Assembly (NCBI RefSeq): GCF_000283155.1
Contig: NW_004454182.1
Span: 5,195,378-5,259,377 of the forward strand
Direction: 5' to 3'
Source: Ceratotherium simum simum
Taxonomy: Eukaryota > Chordata > Mammalia > Perissodactyla > Rhinocerotidae
Length of the DNA stretch: 64,000 nt
Position numbers and translations under genes: made by a program
The notes under the pieces: generated by a model
What the model was told of the DNA's origin: nothing
Database searches by the model: none
Seen by the model: the letters and a program-made list of their open reading frames with translations, nothing else
In this document: positions 21,961 through 33,874 of the stretch, piece after piece
Layout of the letters: each line of letters opens with the position of its first letter
Position numbering within the stretch: position 1 is the stretch's first letter

Positions 21961-23599
21961 CAACCTGGCTTTTTAAAATCTGAGCAGAAGCCCAAAACAC
22001 CATCTACTCCTCTTTAACTTTGAGACCTTTACGTCTCTGCAGACACTGAGAACCCTAATGGTGCCGCTCACCAAAGTCATTGAGCAGCACATGGTGGGTA
22101 GAAATGTAAGATGAAAGGCAAAGATGAACATTGTTTTTCTTTTATTTGACAATGGGAGAAGAGGGTTACAAATGATGTCTCTGGCAAAGATAGAAGAGAA
22201 ATCAACAAAGGGCCACACCGGGAAAGCAGGAAGAACTGTGATGGGAGAGGGGGTCAGGACAGTCTTGAGTTACAGACAAAGAAGTAGGAGGTTTGCCTTG
22301 AATAGAATCACAGATTTGTGCAGCGTTCAAGCAAGTAAAACCTAGCAATTAGAAAAAAAAATGAGGCTCCCAGTTAAAATGCTTTAGAATCTTCTAGAAA
22401 AGAGGATGTAAATTAAGTAGCATGGGAAGTTTGATAATTTAATGATTACCAATAAATAACTTAACACTTTACCATCCTCCTCCACCCACATCTTCCACAA
22501 ATGACACTACATCACCTTCAATTTTAATGAGGAGCCTCGAACTTCAAGGATTGAGGAGGGTGGTGTATGCAGTGCTGTGTCTGAGATTTCAAAGGCTGCC
22601 TGTTTCACAGATAAATATTGCGAGACATTAGTTATTGCCAAACTTAAAGAAGAAAATGATGAGAGCTCACTTAAAAAATTTCCCCAGGATTAAAGGAAAT
22701 CCCAGGACCCTATTGAGTTTCTCCACTGTATAAAGAAAGTTCTTTAGAAAAAGGACCATTTGCCTTCGTATTTAAAAACATATCATCTGTAAGAAAAGCG
22801 CTTATAGAGAGGAGAACCATGAAATATTTCTGGAATAAATGAAAGCAGAAAATAAGTCATTGACTATAGTAATTTTTTCCCACACTTGATCCATCTGTAA
22901 ACACCCATTATCTTCATTCTTAATTCTTTTCCTTTTTTACCTTTTCTCATTTCTCCTCCATTCATCTTCACAAACTTCACAAATCAGAACAAACTGTTCT
23001 TTCACTTTCTCTGTGTTCTGATATCTCTTTCTCCACCCTCCTACACCATTTTTTTTTAACCAAAAAAATATGGAGTAGGAAATGGAAGTATCCTGAATGA
23101 AAAAGGAAGGTAGGCGATGCCAGGTCAAGAGTGGGGCTTCACATAACAGGGAGATAATTCTTTAACTAGATTAAATGAACCATGAATTTGACCAATATGG
23201 AAATCCTTGGGTTCTTAAAATTCAGCGTCTCATGTGGGGATATTGATTTACAACGGAAAGCTCAGAAAATGGAAGCTTCATTTTCCTGGCCAAAAATATA
23301 GTAGAAAAAAATGTGAAATGAATATATATACAGACAGGAAAGGGGTCATGGCACTTGTCTGCAACTTGCATTCCAGAAATGAACTTGCACACAAAACTTT
23401 TTGTATATTACACATCCGTAAGGTGGACAATGTTTTTAAAGTCTAAATATGATTATGAAAATAATTTTCGACTTGTTTTGGGGTCTTCATTTTTTTCCTG
23501 AACACATTATTAGAAATGGGGTTCAAGTCCATAAGCTAGTCCATGAGTTTATACCAAATATAGCGGAACCAGGGATACTGAACCTTATTTGTAACGGTA
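21961..23599. other. Unique DNA, no gene seen
   Basis: 22080-22345 has a 73-codon frame and a worn 'gaatcacagatttg' motif that may belong to an ancient SINE. The rest is unassigned. Confidence 0.45.
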
Positions 23600-23755
23600 T
23601 TTCTCATTGAGGTCAACAAACAGGTTGGAATGGCAACTTTGCCATTTCCAAGGTGATTAGCCTCAGTTTCCTCCACTGCAAAACTGCGATGATGATTCAA
23701 ATCTCATAGATTTGTTGTGAGAGAAAGCACTTGGTCCCATGCCTAGACGTTGTAT
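23600..23755 (-). mobile_element. MIR SINE, reversed
   Basis: Reads as reversed MIR: 'cctcagtttcctccactgca', 'aaactgcgatgatgattcaa', 'ctcatagatttgttgtgaga', 'gaaagcacttggtcccatgc'. The core is well kept. Confidence 0.85.
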
Positions 23756-24088
23756 CCTAGGGTAGCTAGTCTTATTCTACCACAAATTGCAACTCAAGGT
23801 GGAATTTCTAATGGGTCCTTAAGCTTTTAGATGCAGCTCCAAACCAAAAGTGATCACCACTTGAGGTTAGAGTAACTACAAACTTCCTGAAAAAGTAGAG
23901 ACACTCCATGCACGCACATATGTTAATTGGCAAGACTATTCATCAGGATAATGGTAGAAAAAGATAGTGAAGCAATATAAGAATTAGTCTCTGTGTCTAG
24001 GGAAAATTATAGCTGTAGACTGACTGGCACTGTGGAAGGATGGCCAGGACCTCCTACTGACACTCAACAATGTGGAAGTCCTTTGGTA
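23756..24088. other. Unique DNA
   Basis: No assignable feature. Confidence 0.5.
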
Positions 24089-24098
24089 TAAATTTCTT

Positions 24099-24345
24099 TT
24101 TTTTTTTTCTGTGAGGAAGATTGGCCCTGAGCTAACATCTGTAGCCAATCTTCCTCTTTTTGCTGAGGAAGATTGTCCCTGGGCTAACGTCCGTGCCCAT
24201 CTTCCTCTATTTTATATCTGGGATACTGCCACAGCCTGGCTTGATGAGCAGTGTATAGGTCCGCGCTTGGGATTCGAACTCGCAAACCCTTGGGCCACCC
24301 AAGCAAAGCTTGCAAACCCAACCACTACACCTCCAGGCCGGCCCC
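24099..24345 (-). mobile_element. ERE-type SINE, short form, reversed
   Basis: Reverse-strand SINE with its T-run tail at the left, two reversed GATGTTAGC units, 'cttcctctattttatatctg' and the tRNA-like head ending 'ccaggccggcccc'. Flanks are taaatttctt (24089-24098) and taagtttttt (24346-24355), a worn target-site duplication matching at 8 of 10 positions. The 105-codon frame across it is a shadow that recurs in other copies. Confidence 0.95.
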
Positions 24346-24355
24346 TAAGTTTTTT

Positions 24356-26364
24356 AAAATATTTATCTTATCCATATTTCCAGGGGTAAAGAGCTGACAT
24401 TAAGGCATACAAGACCATTTACCAGACTGGCCTTTGTTAAATGTAATTATTGAAGAATTAGAAGTTAGAATCAGCTGTCCAAGCTATAAGGAAGAAGTTT
24501 TCTTTTAAAAATAAAAATCCAGAAGTTCCATTGTCCCTTCCCTTATCTCTCAAATATTTATTAATACATATATTTTCCTTTGCAAAATTAACAACTGTTA
24601 CTATTCAATAAGTTATATAATAATTTACATTTTCTTATATTCCATATGATGTTGCTTTGAGTTACAAGTGTATTTTCTATTGTATTTCAACCTCATGTTT
24701 GACTTTGATTTTAATTTTTATATTTTATATTGATCTAAATTCAAGAAGGCATCTGAATAGAGTTCCTGTGTGCTGAATTCTACTGTGCTGCTTCCTGAAT
24801 TGCTGCATGGACTTTCTAGTCAGTTTTTCCTCCAATGCATATGAAAATGGTTGTTTTCTTTCTATTTTCATTGTTAAAATAAAAGCGATATGCTTGTACT
24901 TTCAGAACTCTCTTTATCTAACATTTCATTGTCTGACGGCTTGAGAAGAGCAGCTTGCATTCTGAATGCTCATGATTACCTATAATTTCTCAGGGCATTC
25001 AGAGTAGAAATTTTACTGTTTCTCATTTTTGATAAATAATTATAAAAACGCTTTTTCAAGAAAAGGGGAGCTTTTAGAATCCCTGAAAGTTTAAAAAAAA
25101 ATGTCATTATGAAGCTTCATAACTATGTGGTCATCTTGGAAGCAAAATAGAGAAAAAAATCAACTCAACTTCAAACTTTCAAATCACAAGCAGTAGCTCC
25201 TCTGTCATCCAGACAATATGTGACGTGTTCTTATGTCTGATTACCAAAGGAAACCTAAAATGAGGTTCATGCAAATTTTTCTACAATGAAACATTGTGTA
25301 AGTCATTATACTAAAAGGAACTTTTAAGAAGCCCTTGCAAAATAAAATCAGCTGATAATTGGGCAACATCTAAAGAAAGTCTGATACAATTAAACTTTCT
25401 CATGAATGGCAAGAATTCTACTTAGACACTCCTATATCGTTGCAGATATGGAGGTAGATAGTGTCCCTTGATTTTTGTTCCTCAATTGCCATTTCCCCAC
25501 TTAAAAGTGATTTTTAAGCCTATTTTTGGTCTGTTTCCTACTGCCACTGAGACATTTATGTGATAGAGCTTGACTTTTATTTTAGTATCATGAGAAATGG
25601 TTTCAACTCGGGGGAGCCCAAACTTCAAATACATATGGAAGCAAGATTAATGTAGTTTGAATTTTGCAGGAAAATAACTTGAAAGGTGACATTTTTGTTG
25701 GAGGTACCAAAATATCTACAGTAATACTTTTAACAAGGGTTAGTCTAGAGCACTGCTTGGAGCAAAGAAATCTAACATATCCTATAACTGTCGAAAAGCA
25801 AGCCAGAGATGGATTTATGGGCCATACTTAGTGCTGTCACCTTGAAGTGAAGCACTTTGAAAGGCTGAATGAAGATGAACAGTCAATCTCTTTTGGGGAA
25901 AGTCTTGCCATTTATTTTTTATTAGTTTTAAGAGTGATGCCATAATGTGTCATGGGTTGAACAGTGTCCAATAAGAATGTCTACTGTGCTTTGCAAAGCA
26001 TCCTTCATTCACTTCCATCCTCCACTGGGAAAGTGCTAGAAGTGAGAGGAGAGGCAAGGGAAATGTGGCGTATCTGGTCTGTTTTGGAATCTTTACAAGA
26101 TGCCAGCCAACTGAGAGCACCCCTCCTTCTACCTACTGGTCCCTCTTGTCTTCTCTTTGTGTTTCCTGTCATTCTCCAAAATCTAAAGTACCAGGTGAAT
26201 AAGTAAGGCTGTGGTTTGATGAACTGAGGTGAGAAATATAATATCATTACCCTTTAAAGACACATCATATTATGTCAGAACCCAGTAAAAATGAGACATC
26301 AAAAAACAACATGAAACTTAAAAGATTTTGACATATGCTTAAGGTTAAAATGGCATAATCTCTT
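24356..26364. other. AT-rich unique DNA, no gene seen
   Basis: No repeat family recognised. 25964-26206 carries overlapping frames of about 80 codons on both strands without recognisable domains. Confidence 0.5.
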
Positions 26365-26632
26365 GCAACCAGTAGTAAATAAATTCTAGAGATCTAATAC
26401 ACACTATACTAAATATAGACAACAATATTGTATTATAGTTGTCAAACTTGCTATGAGACGAGATCTTAATTATTCCAACCACAAAAAAGAAATGATTATT
26501 ATGTGACATGATAGAGGTGCTAACCGTGGCTACAATGGCAATCATATTACAATATATAAATGTATCAAATCAGCATGTTGTACACCTTAAATTTACACAG
26601 TGTTATGTATAAAATATATTTTAATTTATAAG
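26365..26632 (+). mobile_element. L1 LINE 3'-end fragment
   Basis: 3' UTR of a mammalian L1: 'tctagagatctaatacacac', 'gacaacaatattgtattata', 'agacgagatcttaattattc', 'tgttgtacaccttaaattta', then an AT-rich end. It is 5'-truncated within the 3' UTR and has no ORF2. Confidence 0.85.
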
Positions 26633-27189
26633 AGTGTAAAATAGCATAATCACTGCTTAATTATACTGTGTTGTGTGTATATCTTACACCATGGTCATTC
26701 TTTTGAGGAACAAGGTAGAATATTCCTATTGAAGAAACTTTTGTTCAACAAGAAGCTTTTCAAAGACTGATTTACTATAATACCAATGATAATGATATAT
26801 TATATAATAAATAAATATAATAAAACATAAATAAATAAGCATATGGTAAACGAGTTATTATTGTAATTCTCATATAAGAGTTGGTGCTATGGAAAACAAC
26901 AAAGTACCCGAGCGTTTCCCCGAAGAACTGATGTTGCAGATAGGGAAGCTAATACATATTATGTATCTCAAAAGTCTAATGACAGCATAATATAGCAAAC
27001 AGGGCCAGTTTCATCGGTATGCCACCTGTGCAGTCAAACAAGGCCATGAGCTTAGAAGGGTCCCATGCGTGGTCTATTGCTCTGCTCTTCTTCTTGTCTT
27101 GAAATTCATGAAAATTGTGAACTAGGGTCCTCCCATTTTCATTTTGCACTGGGCCCTGCAATTATGTAGCCAGTCCTGATAGTAAAGCA
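26633..27189. other. AT-rich unique DNA
   Basis: Includes a dense A/T run at 26790-26850. Nothing assignable. Confidence 0.5.
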
Positions 27190-27690
27190 CAATACATACC
27201 TGGTAAGGTGTTGATTGACTAAGCAGAAGACCTGCCATCACATTTGGAGGAAAAGAAGATGACCAAGGGTTGGAGTTATGAGACATGACTTCTCAGTGAT
27301 TCGGAGCTTAAGCTGAGCTTTGAATAATGTGGAGAATTTGGATAGGCTGATGGAAGAGAGGAGGGTATTTCAGGTGGAAAGAATTGTGTAAGCAAGTTTC
27401 AGGGACAGGAATGAGAAAAGAATGCTGGGAATCAGATTGCCTGGAGACCGACTATGAGAGATGAGGCTCAACCAGGTTGTAGAGACGTTCAACTACTAGG
27501 GTGAGAAATATGCGTTTCATACTACAGAATTCTAGCAGAGCATGAATATTGCTTCAGAAAGATTAACTCGGTAGCAGAATTCAAGCTTAAGCTTTAATAA
27601 TGTCAAGGAAATAGAAAGGAAGTGGCTGATGCAAAAGATGTGTGTGAGAAAGATATGCTGGATGTGGCACCACCTTGATTGCTCTGGCAA
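27190..27690 (-). mobile_element. L2 LINE fragment, reversed
   Basis: Collinear with reversed L2: 'taagctgagctttgaataat', 'gtatttcaggtggaaagaat', 'tgtaagcaagtttcagggac', 'aggaatgagaaaagaatgct'. The right end is less certain. Confidence 0.7.
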
Positions 27691-27952
27691 TGATAAAACT
27701 CCTGACATAAATAAGAAAGTCACAGTGGGAGAACAGAGTGGCAGATTTAAGGACTGATATCATTGTATATAATTCAAGGATGGAATGGATTAATTAGCCA
27801 ACACCACAGAGTGGTCCTGTGGCTTCTAGAAGTACCTAAACTAAAACCATTTATTTACTTTGGCACTCTACACACATTTATGGAACTCATTCTGTTGGAC
27901 AAGTGCTTTAAATACAAAAGCATTTCTGCTTTGTGAAACCGAGCCACAGAAA

Positions 27953-28203
27953 TTTTTTTTTTTTTTTGAGGTGAGGAAGATTAGCCCTGAGCTAATATCT
28001 GTTGTCAATCCTCCTCTTTTTGCTGAGGAAGATTGGCCCTGGGATAACATCCATGCCCATCTTCCTTTACTTTACATGTGAGATGCCTGCCGTAGCATAG
28101 CTTGATGAGCAGTGCATAGGTCCTCACCTGGGATTCAAACCCAAGAACCCTGGGCCTCTGAAGCAGGATGTGCAAACTTAACCACTATGCCACCGGGCTG
28201 GCC
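27953..28203 (-). mobile_element. ERE-type SINE, short form, reversed
   Basis: T-run tail at the left, two reversed GATGTTAGC-type units, and the head at the right ending 'ccaccgggctggcc'. Flanked by ccacagaaa on both sides (27944-27952 and 28204-28212), a perfect 9-bp target-site duplication. Confidence 0.96.
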
Positions 28204-28212
28204 CCACAGAAA

Positions 28213-28559
28213 GCTTTGAATAGGATAGCTCCCTAATATCTTCACAAAATATCACAATATTTGAATCTCTTTTAAAAGAGTTTTGGAGAAAAATCATTTG
28301 CATATGGGTATGCCTCAGACATACACATTGACCAAGAAAATTGTAAATTCCTGTTTTTATGTGAAGGCAAGGTGATTAGATTCCATGCCCCACACAGTTA
28401 TGAAGAGTTTTGATTTCCGTCATCTCCCTCTCCACTTTTCTGTGCACACATATGCTGAAATGAAATGTTTATTGTATAACAAAAGTAAACCACCAGTGCA
28501 ATGCAAATGTGAGGCAAAGCTCAACTTCTTTTTTTCTCCCTGAAAAGAAAGGATTTCAG
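28213..28559. other. Unique DNA
   Basis: No assignable feature. Confidence 0.5.
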
Positions 28560-28745
28560 GCTAGGTAAATTTATGCGTCAGTGGCTTTCTTCCTTTTCCT
28601 TCTGATAACGTCTGACTGACGCCACAGCAGCATTCCTGGGAAGGAAACCAGAATGAATCCAGCGGTCTCATGTGGTTGGGCCTGAAACTGTCAGAGCTTT
28701 AGGACCACCGAGGCCTGACGGATGCCACCAGCCACTGAGTGACAT
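28560..28745. promoter_or_regulatory. Candidate conserved noncoding element
   Basis: Non-repetitive, with about six CpGs within roughly 150 bases ('tatgcgtcag', 'aacgtctgactgacgcc', 'agcggtc', 'accgagg', 'gacggatg') and CRE-like 'tgacgcca'. The surroundings are almost CpG-free. No convincing frame. A distal regulatory element is a reasonable but unproven reading. Confidence 0.3.
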
Positions 28746-29929
28746 GTTACCTATCACTTAGAAGACCCATAGTGCAGTGTATTAATGTGCATAATTAGAT
28801 ATTGTGAAGTAAAATCAGAAGTAAAGATAGTTGTTTTTTCTTGCTCTCTCTTTTGGTATTTTTACATACTTAAAGAGACTATCCTAATGAAAATTGGTTA
28901 CCTCTGCCTTTTTTCAACATTGCTTGAGGCCAAATATTGTGATTCTATATTGATCAGCCAAGCAACTCTCAATTATTCAAGTTGTGATTTATCCAAGACC
29001 CTTATTCTTCTTCATTGTTCTATTAACTTGTGCCCACTTGACTGCCTTTTAAAGGCTAAATAGAAATGGAGAGAGAAGGAAAGCTCAAATCAGTCAATTT
29101 TACCATGTTTTTTTAAAAAAAATCTACTGCTTCTGTTCAAAGGCATGTATAGGTGAAGAAGATAAAAACTACTAGCTAACATGAGGCCCTAACTCTAAGT
29201 AGATTCCAATTATTTATTCTCTCTCTTCCCTCATGGTTATGGAGAGCTGAAGAGTGATTTATATAAATACATAATTGTATAGTTTTCTTTCAATGTTATT
29301 ATATTATAAATTAATAGGGTATCATGTGACTTTTAACTATTTGGTAATACATAAAAGGATGCCAAAATTCAAAACTCCACAAAGACAGAAAAGATGAAAT
29401 TTAAAGACGGGTCCTAGATACTATGCATACAAATATAAATTTGGAGTGTAGTATTTTCAGATGGCGTGGATTAAAGCTTATTACTGCACTGAGATTAAGC
29501 ATCCTGATCGTCCTTGAGCCAACTTTGATTGAAGAAAAATGTCACATTTAGTTATTAGAGGGATGCATAGCAATAGAAAAATGAGGATACTTTCTCCTAA
29601 ACAAGGAGAAAGTATCAAGCCAAAAGTGAAAGAGAGAAATGTGCACATAGATAACTCACTAAGCTTGCCTAAAATTAAAGGACTTTGTGACTTGTTGGAA
29701 AGAAATGATTTTAGGGCTACATCCTTGAAATCCTGCCAAAGTGGCGGTACCTAATCTATACGTCTCTGGGGAGGCATGTGAAATGGCAGAGACCAGTGGC
29801 AGTGATGATGGATTTTGTCTACTAAGTTATGGCCAATCTTAGCCTAACAGTGAAGATAATGAAAATGATGAGCTTTCAGTGTCGGGTTTAAGTACCTAGA
29901 CCCAGGTGAGAAATGAAAAGAGAGAGCTG
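28746..29929. other. Unique DNA with a 71-codon frame
   Basis: Mostly AT-rich. The frame at 29539-29754 starts with ATG and has a protein-like composition (for example ...KGLCDLLERNDFRATS...), but I recognise no family, promoter or splice site. It could be a chance frame or the end of an old processed copy. Confidence 0.35.
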
Positions 29930-30285
29930 TAGAAGTTGTTGCTTTTACCTTGAGCTACTAAGAAGAAGGACGGAGGTACGTATACTACAGATGATGAAGA
30001 AAACCAGACTCAACTATGTAGGAGTCAGGAGCTGAGAACAGAAAGCATTTTGAGAAACGGGAGATGGTTGAATGTGACAAATGCTGCGAAGAGGTTGAGG
30101 GAAGATGAGGTTTGAAAATTGGACTGGCCCTTGGGCTTAGTTGTAATGAGGTCGTCAGAGAGCTCGCTGAAGGTCAGTGTTTCCCGAGCAACAAGGGCAC
30201 AGGCTGGACTAGATGAAGTTGAGAAAGGAGTCTTGTGAGAAGAATTGGGGGCAGTACAAGAAAACATAGTTTAGGAACCAATGTG
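29930..30285 (-). mobile_element. L2 LINE fragment, reversed
   Basis: Matches the reversed upstream part of L2 3' sequence: 'gaatgtgacaaatgctgcga', 'agaggttgagggaagatgag', 'tttgaaaattggac' and 'gtcgtcagagagctcgctga' in order. Confidence 0.75.
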
Positions 30286-30520
30286 TGACAAGGAATTAAG
30301 ATCAAGAATCTACTGGTCAGATAATTTTATGGTGCTTTTGAAAATTTAACAAGGCTTTTAGGTTATGCTAAAAAAGTCTCTGGACTTGAAATGACTTTAT
30401 TTGTACTAGAGATATACCTGGTATATAATTTCCACTGCATTTCATTTAATTCCTTATTTGTCTGCTTATCCTTAGGCAAAGAGCTCATAACAACTACTTC
30501 TAAGAAATCTCAAAGTAGCC
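30286..30520. other. Unique DNA
   Basis: No assignable feature. Confidence 0.5.
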
Positions 30521-30715
30521 CACATAGAAGCAGAGAGAAATTAAGGAGAGCAGGAGAAACCAGGGAAGAGAGAAAGAAAAAGAGAGTGGGAGATTAAGGA
30601 ACACGCAAATGTATGCGCACACACACAGATGCACATAATCACACACACACACACGCACATACACACACAGATGCACATGACCACACACACACACATGCAC
30701 ACACACACACACATA
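30521..30715. repeat. Purine-rich tract followed by (CA)n microsatellite
   Basis: 30526-30599 is almost all A and G. From about 30612 to 30715 there are interrupted runs of CA with repeated 'agatgcacat' interruptions, which suggests a higher-order unit of roughly 40-50 bases. Frames on the reverse strand here encode only valine/cysteine runs and are artefacts. Confidence 0.9.
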
Positions 30716-32140
30716 TTCACACCAGTAGGAAGAAGGGCAGAGAAAAGGACCAATGAGTTTGCTTTTCTATAAACTATGTTTATATTCATGACTATTTTCT
30801 GATTAAAAATCCTAAATTTTGGACATGGGAATTTGCTGGTTAATCAGCAGAGACATGTTTAATGTTGCTCACTTTATTATTTATCCTGTACAATATCATA
30901 TTTGATAAAGCAAGCATTTATAGTTGTGTTAAAAATTAATGATGAAAAGAAGGTAATAAGTCAGCATTGAGAGAGTTAATGATTAAAAAAAGACAACACT
31001 CTTTTAAAATGTGTAAGCAGGCATTAAATCTAAAACGCAGCAACTTTTAAATCATCCCTCTGTGCAGACACTATTAAAGGTAAACTTGTTTTCCGACTGG
31101 GGTAAGAGAGCATTGTGGAACATTCCATACTGTGGGAGGGCAGAGTTACATCGGGAGGCTATTATGGTCAAGCTAGCACCCAGAATTGATAAGTGTGAAA
31201 TTATCAGCAACAGAACATTGGGGGAATACATTTTTGCATCAAAGGTGCCCTTTACTCCTCAACCAGAAAACCAAACTGCTGATTCAAAAGAGCAGACCAC
31301 TTAAAATTAAGTGATTCTTCATCTGAAAACTCCATATGCTGTATTTAACTACCTATTTCTAGGGATTTGCCCTTTTTCAGTAGGAATCGCTTTTGATATC
31401 CTGGGGAAATTTTAGTGTTAAAGGTTTACATTAAACAAAAAGCAACTTTAGGATGTCTACGTTATTTGGAAACTATGTTTAATGCAAATTTACAGAAAGG
31501 ATACGTGTCACTGTGGGTCACTCCTGAATATTCTTTTTTGGGCTTTCTCTGTTGGATATGCAATCTCAGCTAAATGTTTTGAAGAGGAGGAATCAAATAA
31601 ATTGCCCTATTTTGGGTCTTTCTCATCTGTATACAGTTGTGCAGCTCTACTAGACCTGAAAATTGCCCAGAGACAAACTTGAAAAAAATAGAGTGCTTTT
31701 GAGGCAGAAAATTGCTTTTCTGCAGTATTGTCTAAAGGACAGGCGGTGACAAGAGGACAAGAAGTTGTCACCATGCAGTGACATTGTAAAGCATAGCTTC
31801 CATAACAAACAGGATAATTTGTTTTTATTTTCTTCTTTATTAGACCACAAAAGGATTCAGTGCAGTAACACTACGGCTTTGACTTAAAACCTTGAAAGCA
31901 GATGCACGATTAGATTTTTGAAAGTCCATCTTTAACCCACACATTGTGCTTAGTTTCTATGGAAAACAAATAGCTTAATATACTAGGTCATTCAGTATTT
32001 TTAAATTTCTTCTATAGCCGAAAATATTTGGGCTTTAGGATAAAATATAAACTAATTACAGATCGCCTTGGCTTTTGTATATATAAGTCAGTTCCCTAGT
32101 AGCATTTCAACAAGGCTTTTGAAGTTTAATATAAAAAAAG
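30716..32140. other. Unique DNA; 31030-31300 looks more complex
   Basis: No repeats recognised. 31030-31300 has balanced composition, a few CpGs and an 80-codon frame without a known domain. It may be conserved noncoding sequence. Confidence 0.4.
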
Positions 32141-32420
32141 TATTTTATGGATTTGGATTGGCCCCTTGATATTTTTGGAAGATTTTTTATGTGGTTTTAT
32201 TTCCATTTTTATGGTGGTAGGAACGAAAAATGGGAGAAAATATGTCTTTTGTGTGTTAAGGGATTTGAAACTCCTTTGGGCCTGTTATGTTAATGAGACA
32301 GTTGAGAGATATCAGGATTTTGTGTATTAATCTTAGCAGGCATTTGCACACCAAAACTGCTCATTTAGAGTTTTAATGGCATTAGCTGTGAATTTGCACA
32401 AAATTAACAAAAAAAATAAG
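32141..32420. promoter_or_regulatory. Possible conserved noncoding block (speculative)
   Basis: Unique sequence rich in homeodomain- and forkhead-like words such as 'tgttaatgag', 'tattaatcttagc' and 'atggcattagctg', without repeats. This is compositional impression only. Confidence 0.15.
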
Positions 32421-32814
32421 CTCAACATTATGGATCCATAATACCAAATGTTTATTAAAATCTATTTAAAGTATAGTATGTACACAGTGAACCCTATCTA
32501 GGGATAAAATATTTCAGTTAAAAATATACTTTTTTACAGTTTTGAAATATTTTGTTTCAATTGCTCGCACAAAGGATTTTCTACGTAGTTTTATACCTGA
32601 TCAAGAGATCCATTCCAATGTTAATATTCTTTGATCTCAGTAATTTTTTTTTCAAGTTTAACAGAAAGCTTTCATATCTTTTAAGACCTGTTTCTTTCGT
32701 GCCATACTGATCCACAGATGTGCGCAGGGCAATCACACCAGTAGAGTTGACTAAGTGGAAATGAAGACCAGCTGGATAGTCTTCACTTTTCAACTTTTAC
32801 TAAATTGTTGAACT
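32421..32814. other. AT-rich unique DNA
   Basis: No assignable feature. Confidence 0.5.
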
Positions 32815-32940
32815 AGAAATTCTTAGAGCAGAAGGGACCTGAGAAATCATCCAGGCCTGCACTCACATTCCCTGTGAAGAATCACTCCCGTATAAGTAAA
32901 GATACTTACCCAAAGTTGACTTCATTTTCTCATGCTAAAT
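32815..32940 (+). mobile_element. Probable MIR-related ancient SINE fragment
   Basis: 'ttagagcagaagggacctga' followed by 'gaaatcatccaggcctgcac' matches the layout of the 'agagctggaagggacct' ancient mammalian SINE group. The subfamily is not determined. Confidence 0.6.
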
Positions 32941-33034
32941 TATACTAGATGTAAGTACCAATGATCCCAATGTTTTTTCTTTCTTCTAAAATATCTATCA
33001 TTTTTGCAGCACACATCTTTTTTGATAAAATTCA

Positions 33035-33150
33035 TTCTTCTTTCGTTCAACAAATATTTCCTGAATACCTACAAGAAATGGTGGTAGGCAGGACCTACAG
33101 ACACTCTATAGACCCAGTCCACACTCTCATAGAGGTTACAATTTAGAAGA
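33035..33150 (-). mobile_element. L2 LINE 3'-end fragment, reversed
   Basis: 'gttcaacaaatatttcctga', 'atacctacaagaaatggtgg', 'cacactctcatagaggttac', 'aatttagaag': reversed L2 3' end. Confidence 0.8.
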
Positions 33151-33560
33151 GCAGGAAATTAGAGCTCCTAATGGATAGCCTGGTTTATTTACCATACTCC
33201 TCACTATAGTGAGGCTGCAGCTGAGATGACCCACATTACTTATTTTGGCCAGTCACTCTCCTTGGGGACAATGCTGGCAAACTATTAGAATCATAGTCTT
33301 TGACCCTTCTTTTTCCATATTTTATTTTAATCCACCCTTGCTTTTCTATTACAACAAAAAAAATTATATATAAAACATATATCCTCAAATGGGGATAGCT
33401 TCCTTTACATCACTTTTTTCTATTCATCTTTCCTTGGCCTACACCCAAGCCACTTTGTTGTTTGGAAATCTAGAAGCATCTGAGTCTCATCATGCCTACT
33501 CCATAGCCCATATCAGCAGGCACTGGATATGTGTTTGGTGAATGACTAGTGGTCATGTTT
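33151..33560. other. Unassigned stretch
   Basis: The end 'actggatatgtgtttggtgaatgact' at about 33521-33547 resembles a forward L2 3' terminus, but the rest is too worn to call. Confidence 0.35.
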
Positions 33561-33574
33561 CTATTCTGACTCTT

Positions 33575-33860
33575 TTTTTTTTAATTAATTAATTAATTAA
33601 TTTATTAATTTATTTATTTATTTGTGAGTAAGATCAGCCCTGTGCTAACATCTGCCAATCCTCCTCTTTTTTTTTTTTGGCTGAGGAAGACTGGCCCTGG
33701 GCTAACCTCCGTGCCCATCTTCCTCCACTTTATATGGGACGCCGCCACAGCATGGCTTGACAAGTGGTGCGTGGGTGCATGCTGGGGATCTGAACCGGTG
33801 AATCTGGGGCTGCCACAGTGGAGCCTGCACACTTAACCACTTGCGCCACCAGGCTGGCCC
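33575..33860 (-). mobile_element. ERE-type SINE, short form, reversed, with AT microsatellite tail
   Basis: Flanked by a perfect 14-bp duplication, ctattctgactctt (33561-33574 and 33861-33874). The head at the right ends 'ccaccaggctggccc'. The tail side (33583-33623) has turned into AATT and TTTA repeats. It also carries an extra T-run inside the body near 33667-33678. The clean duplication argues for a fairly recent insertion. Confidence 0.97.
33583..33623. repeat. (AATT)n/(TTTA)n microsatellite in SINE tail
   Basis: Several AATT units followed by ATTT units, expanded from the poly(A) tail of the reversed ERE. Confidence 0.92.
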
Positions 33861-33874
33861 CTATTCTGACTCTT

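Noticed and set aside
24072..24389. 105-codon frame, with similar peptides at 27860-28081 and 19468-19686
   Set aside because: The shared peptide words come from the same ERE SINE body; they are repeat shadows and not a protein family.
30500..30789. Reverse frames of 70-82 codons
   Set aside because: They are translations of the CA repeat and consist of valine/cysteine runs.
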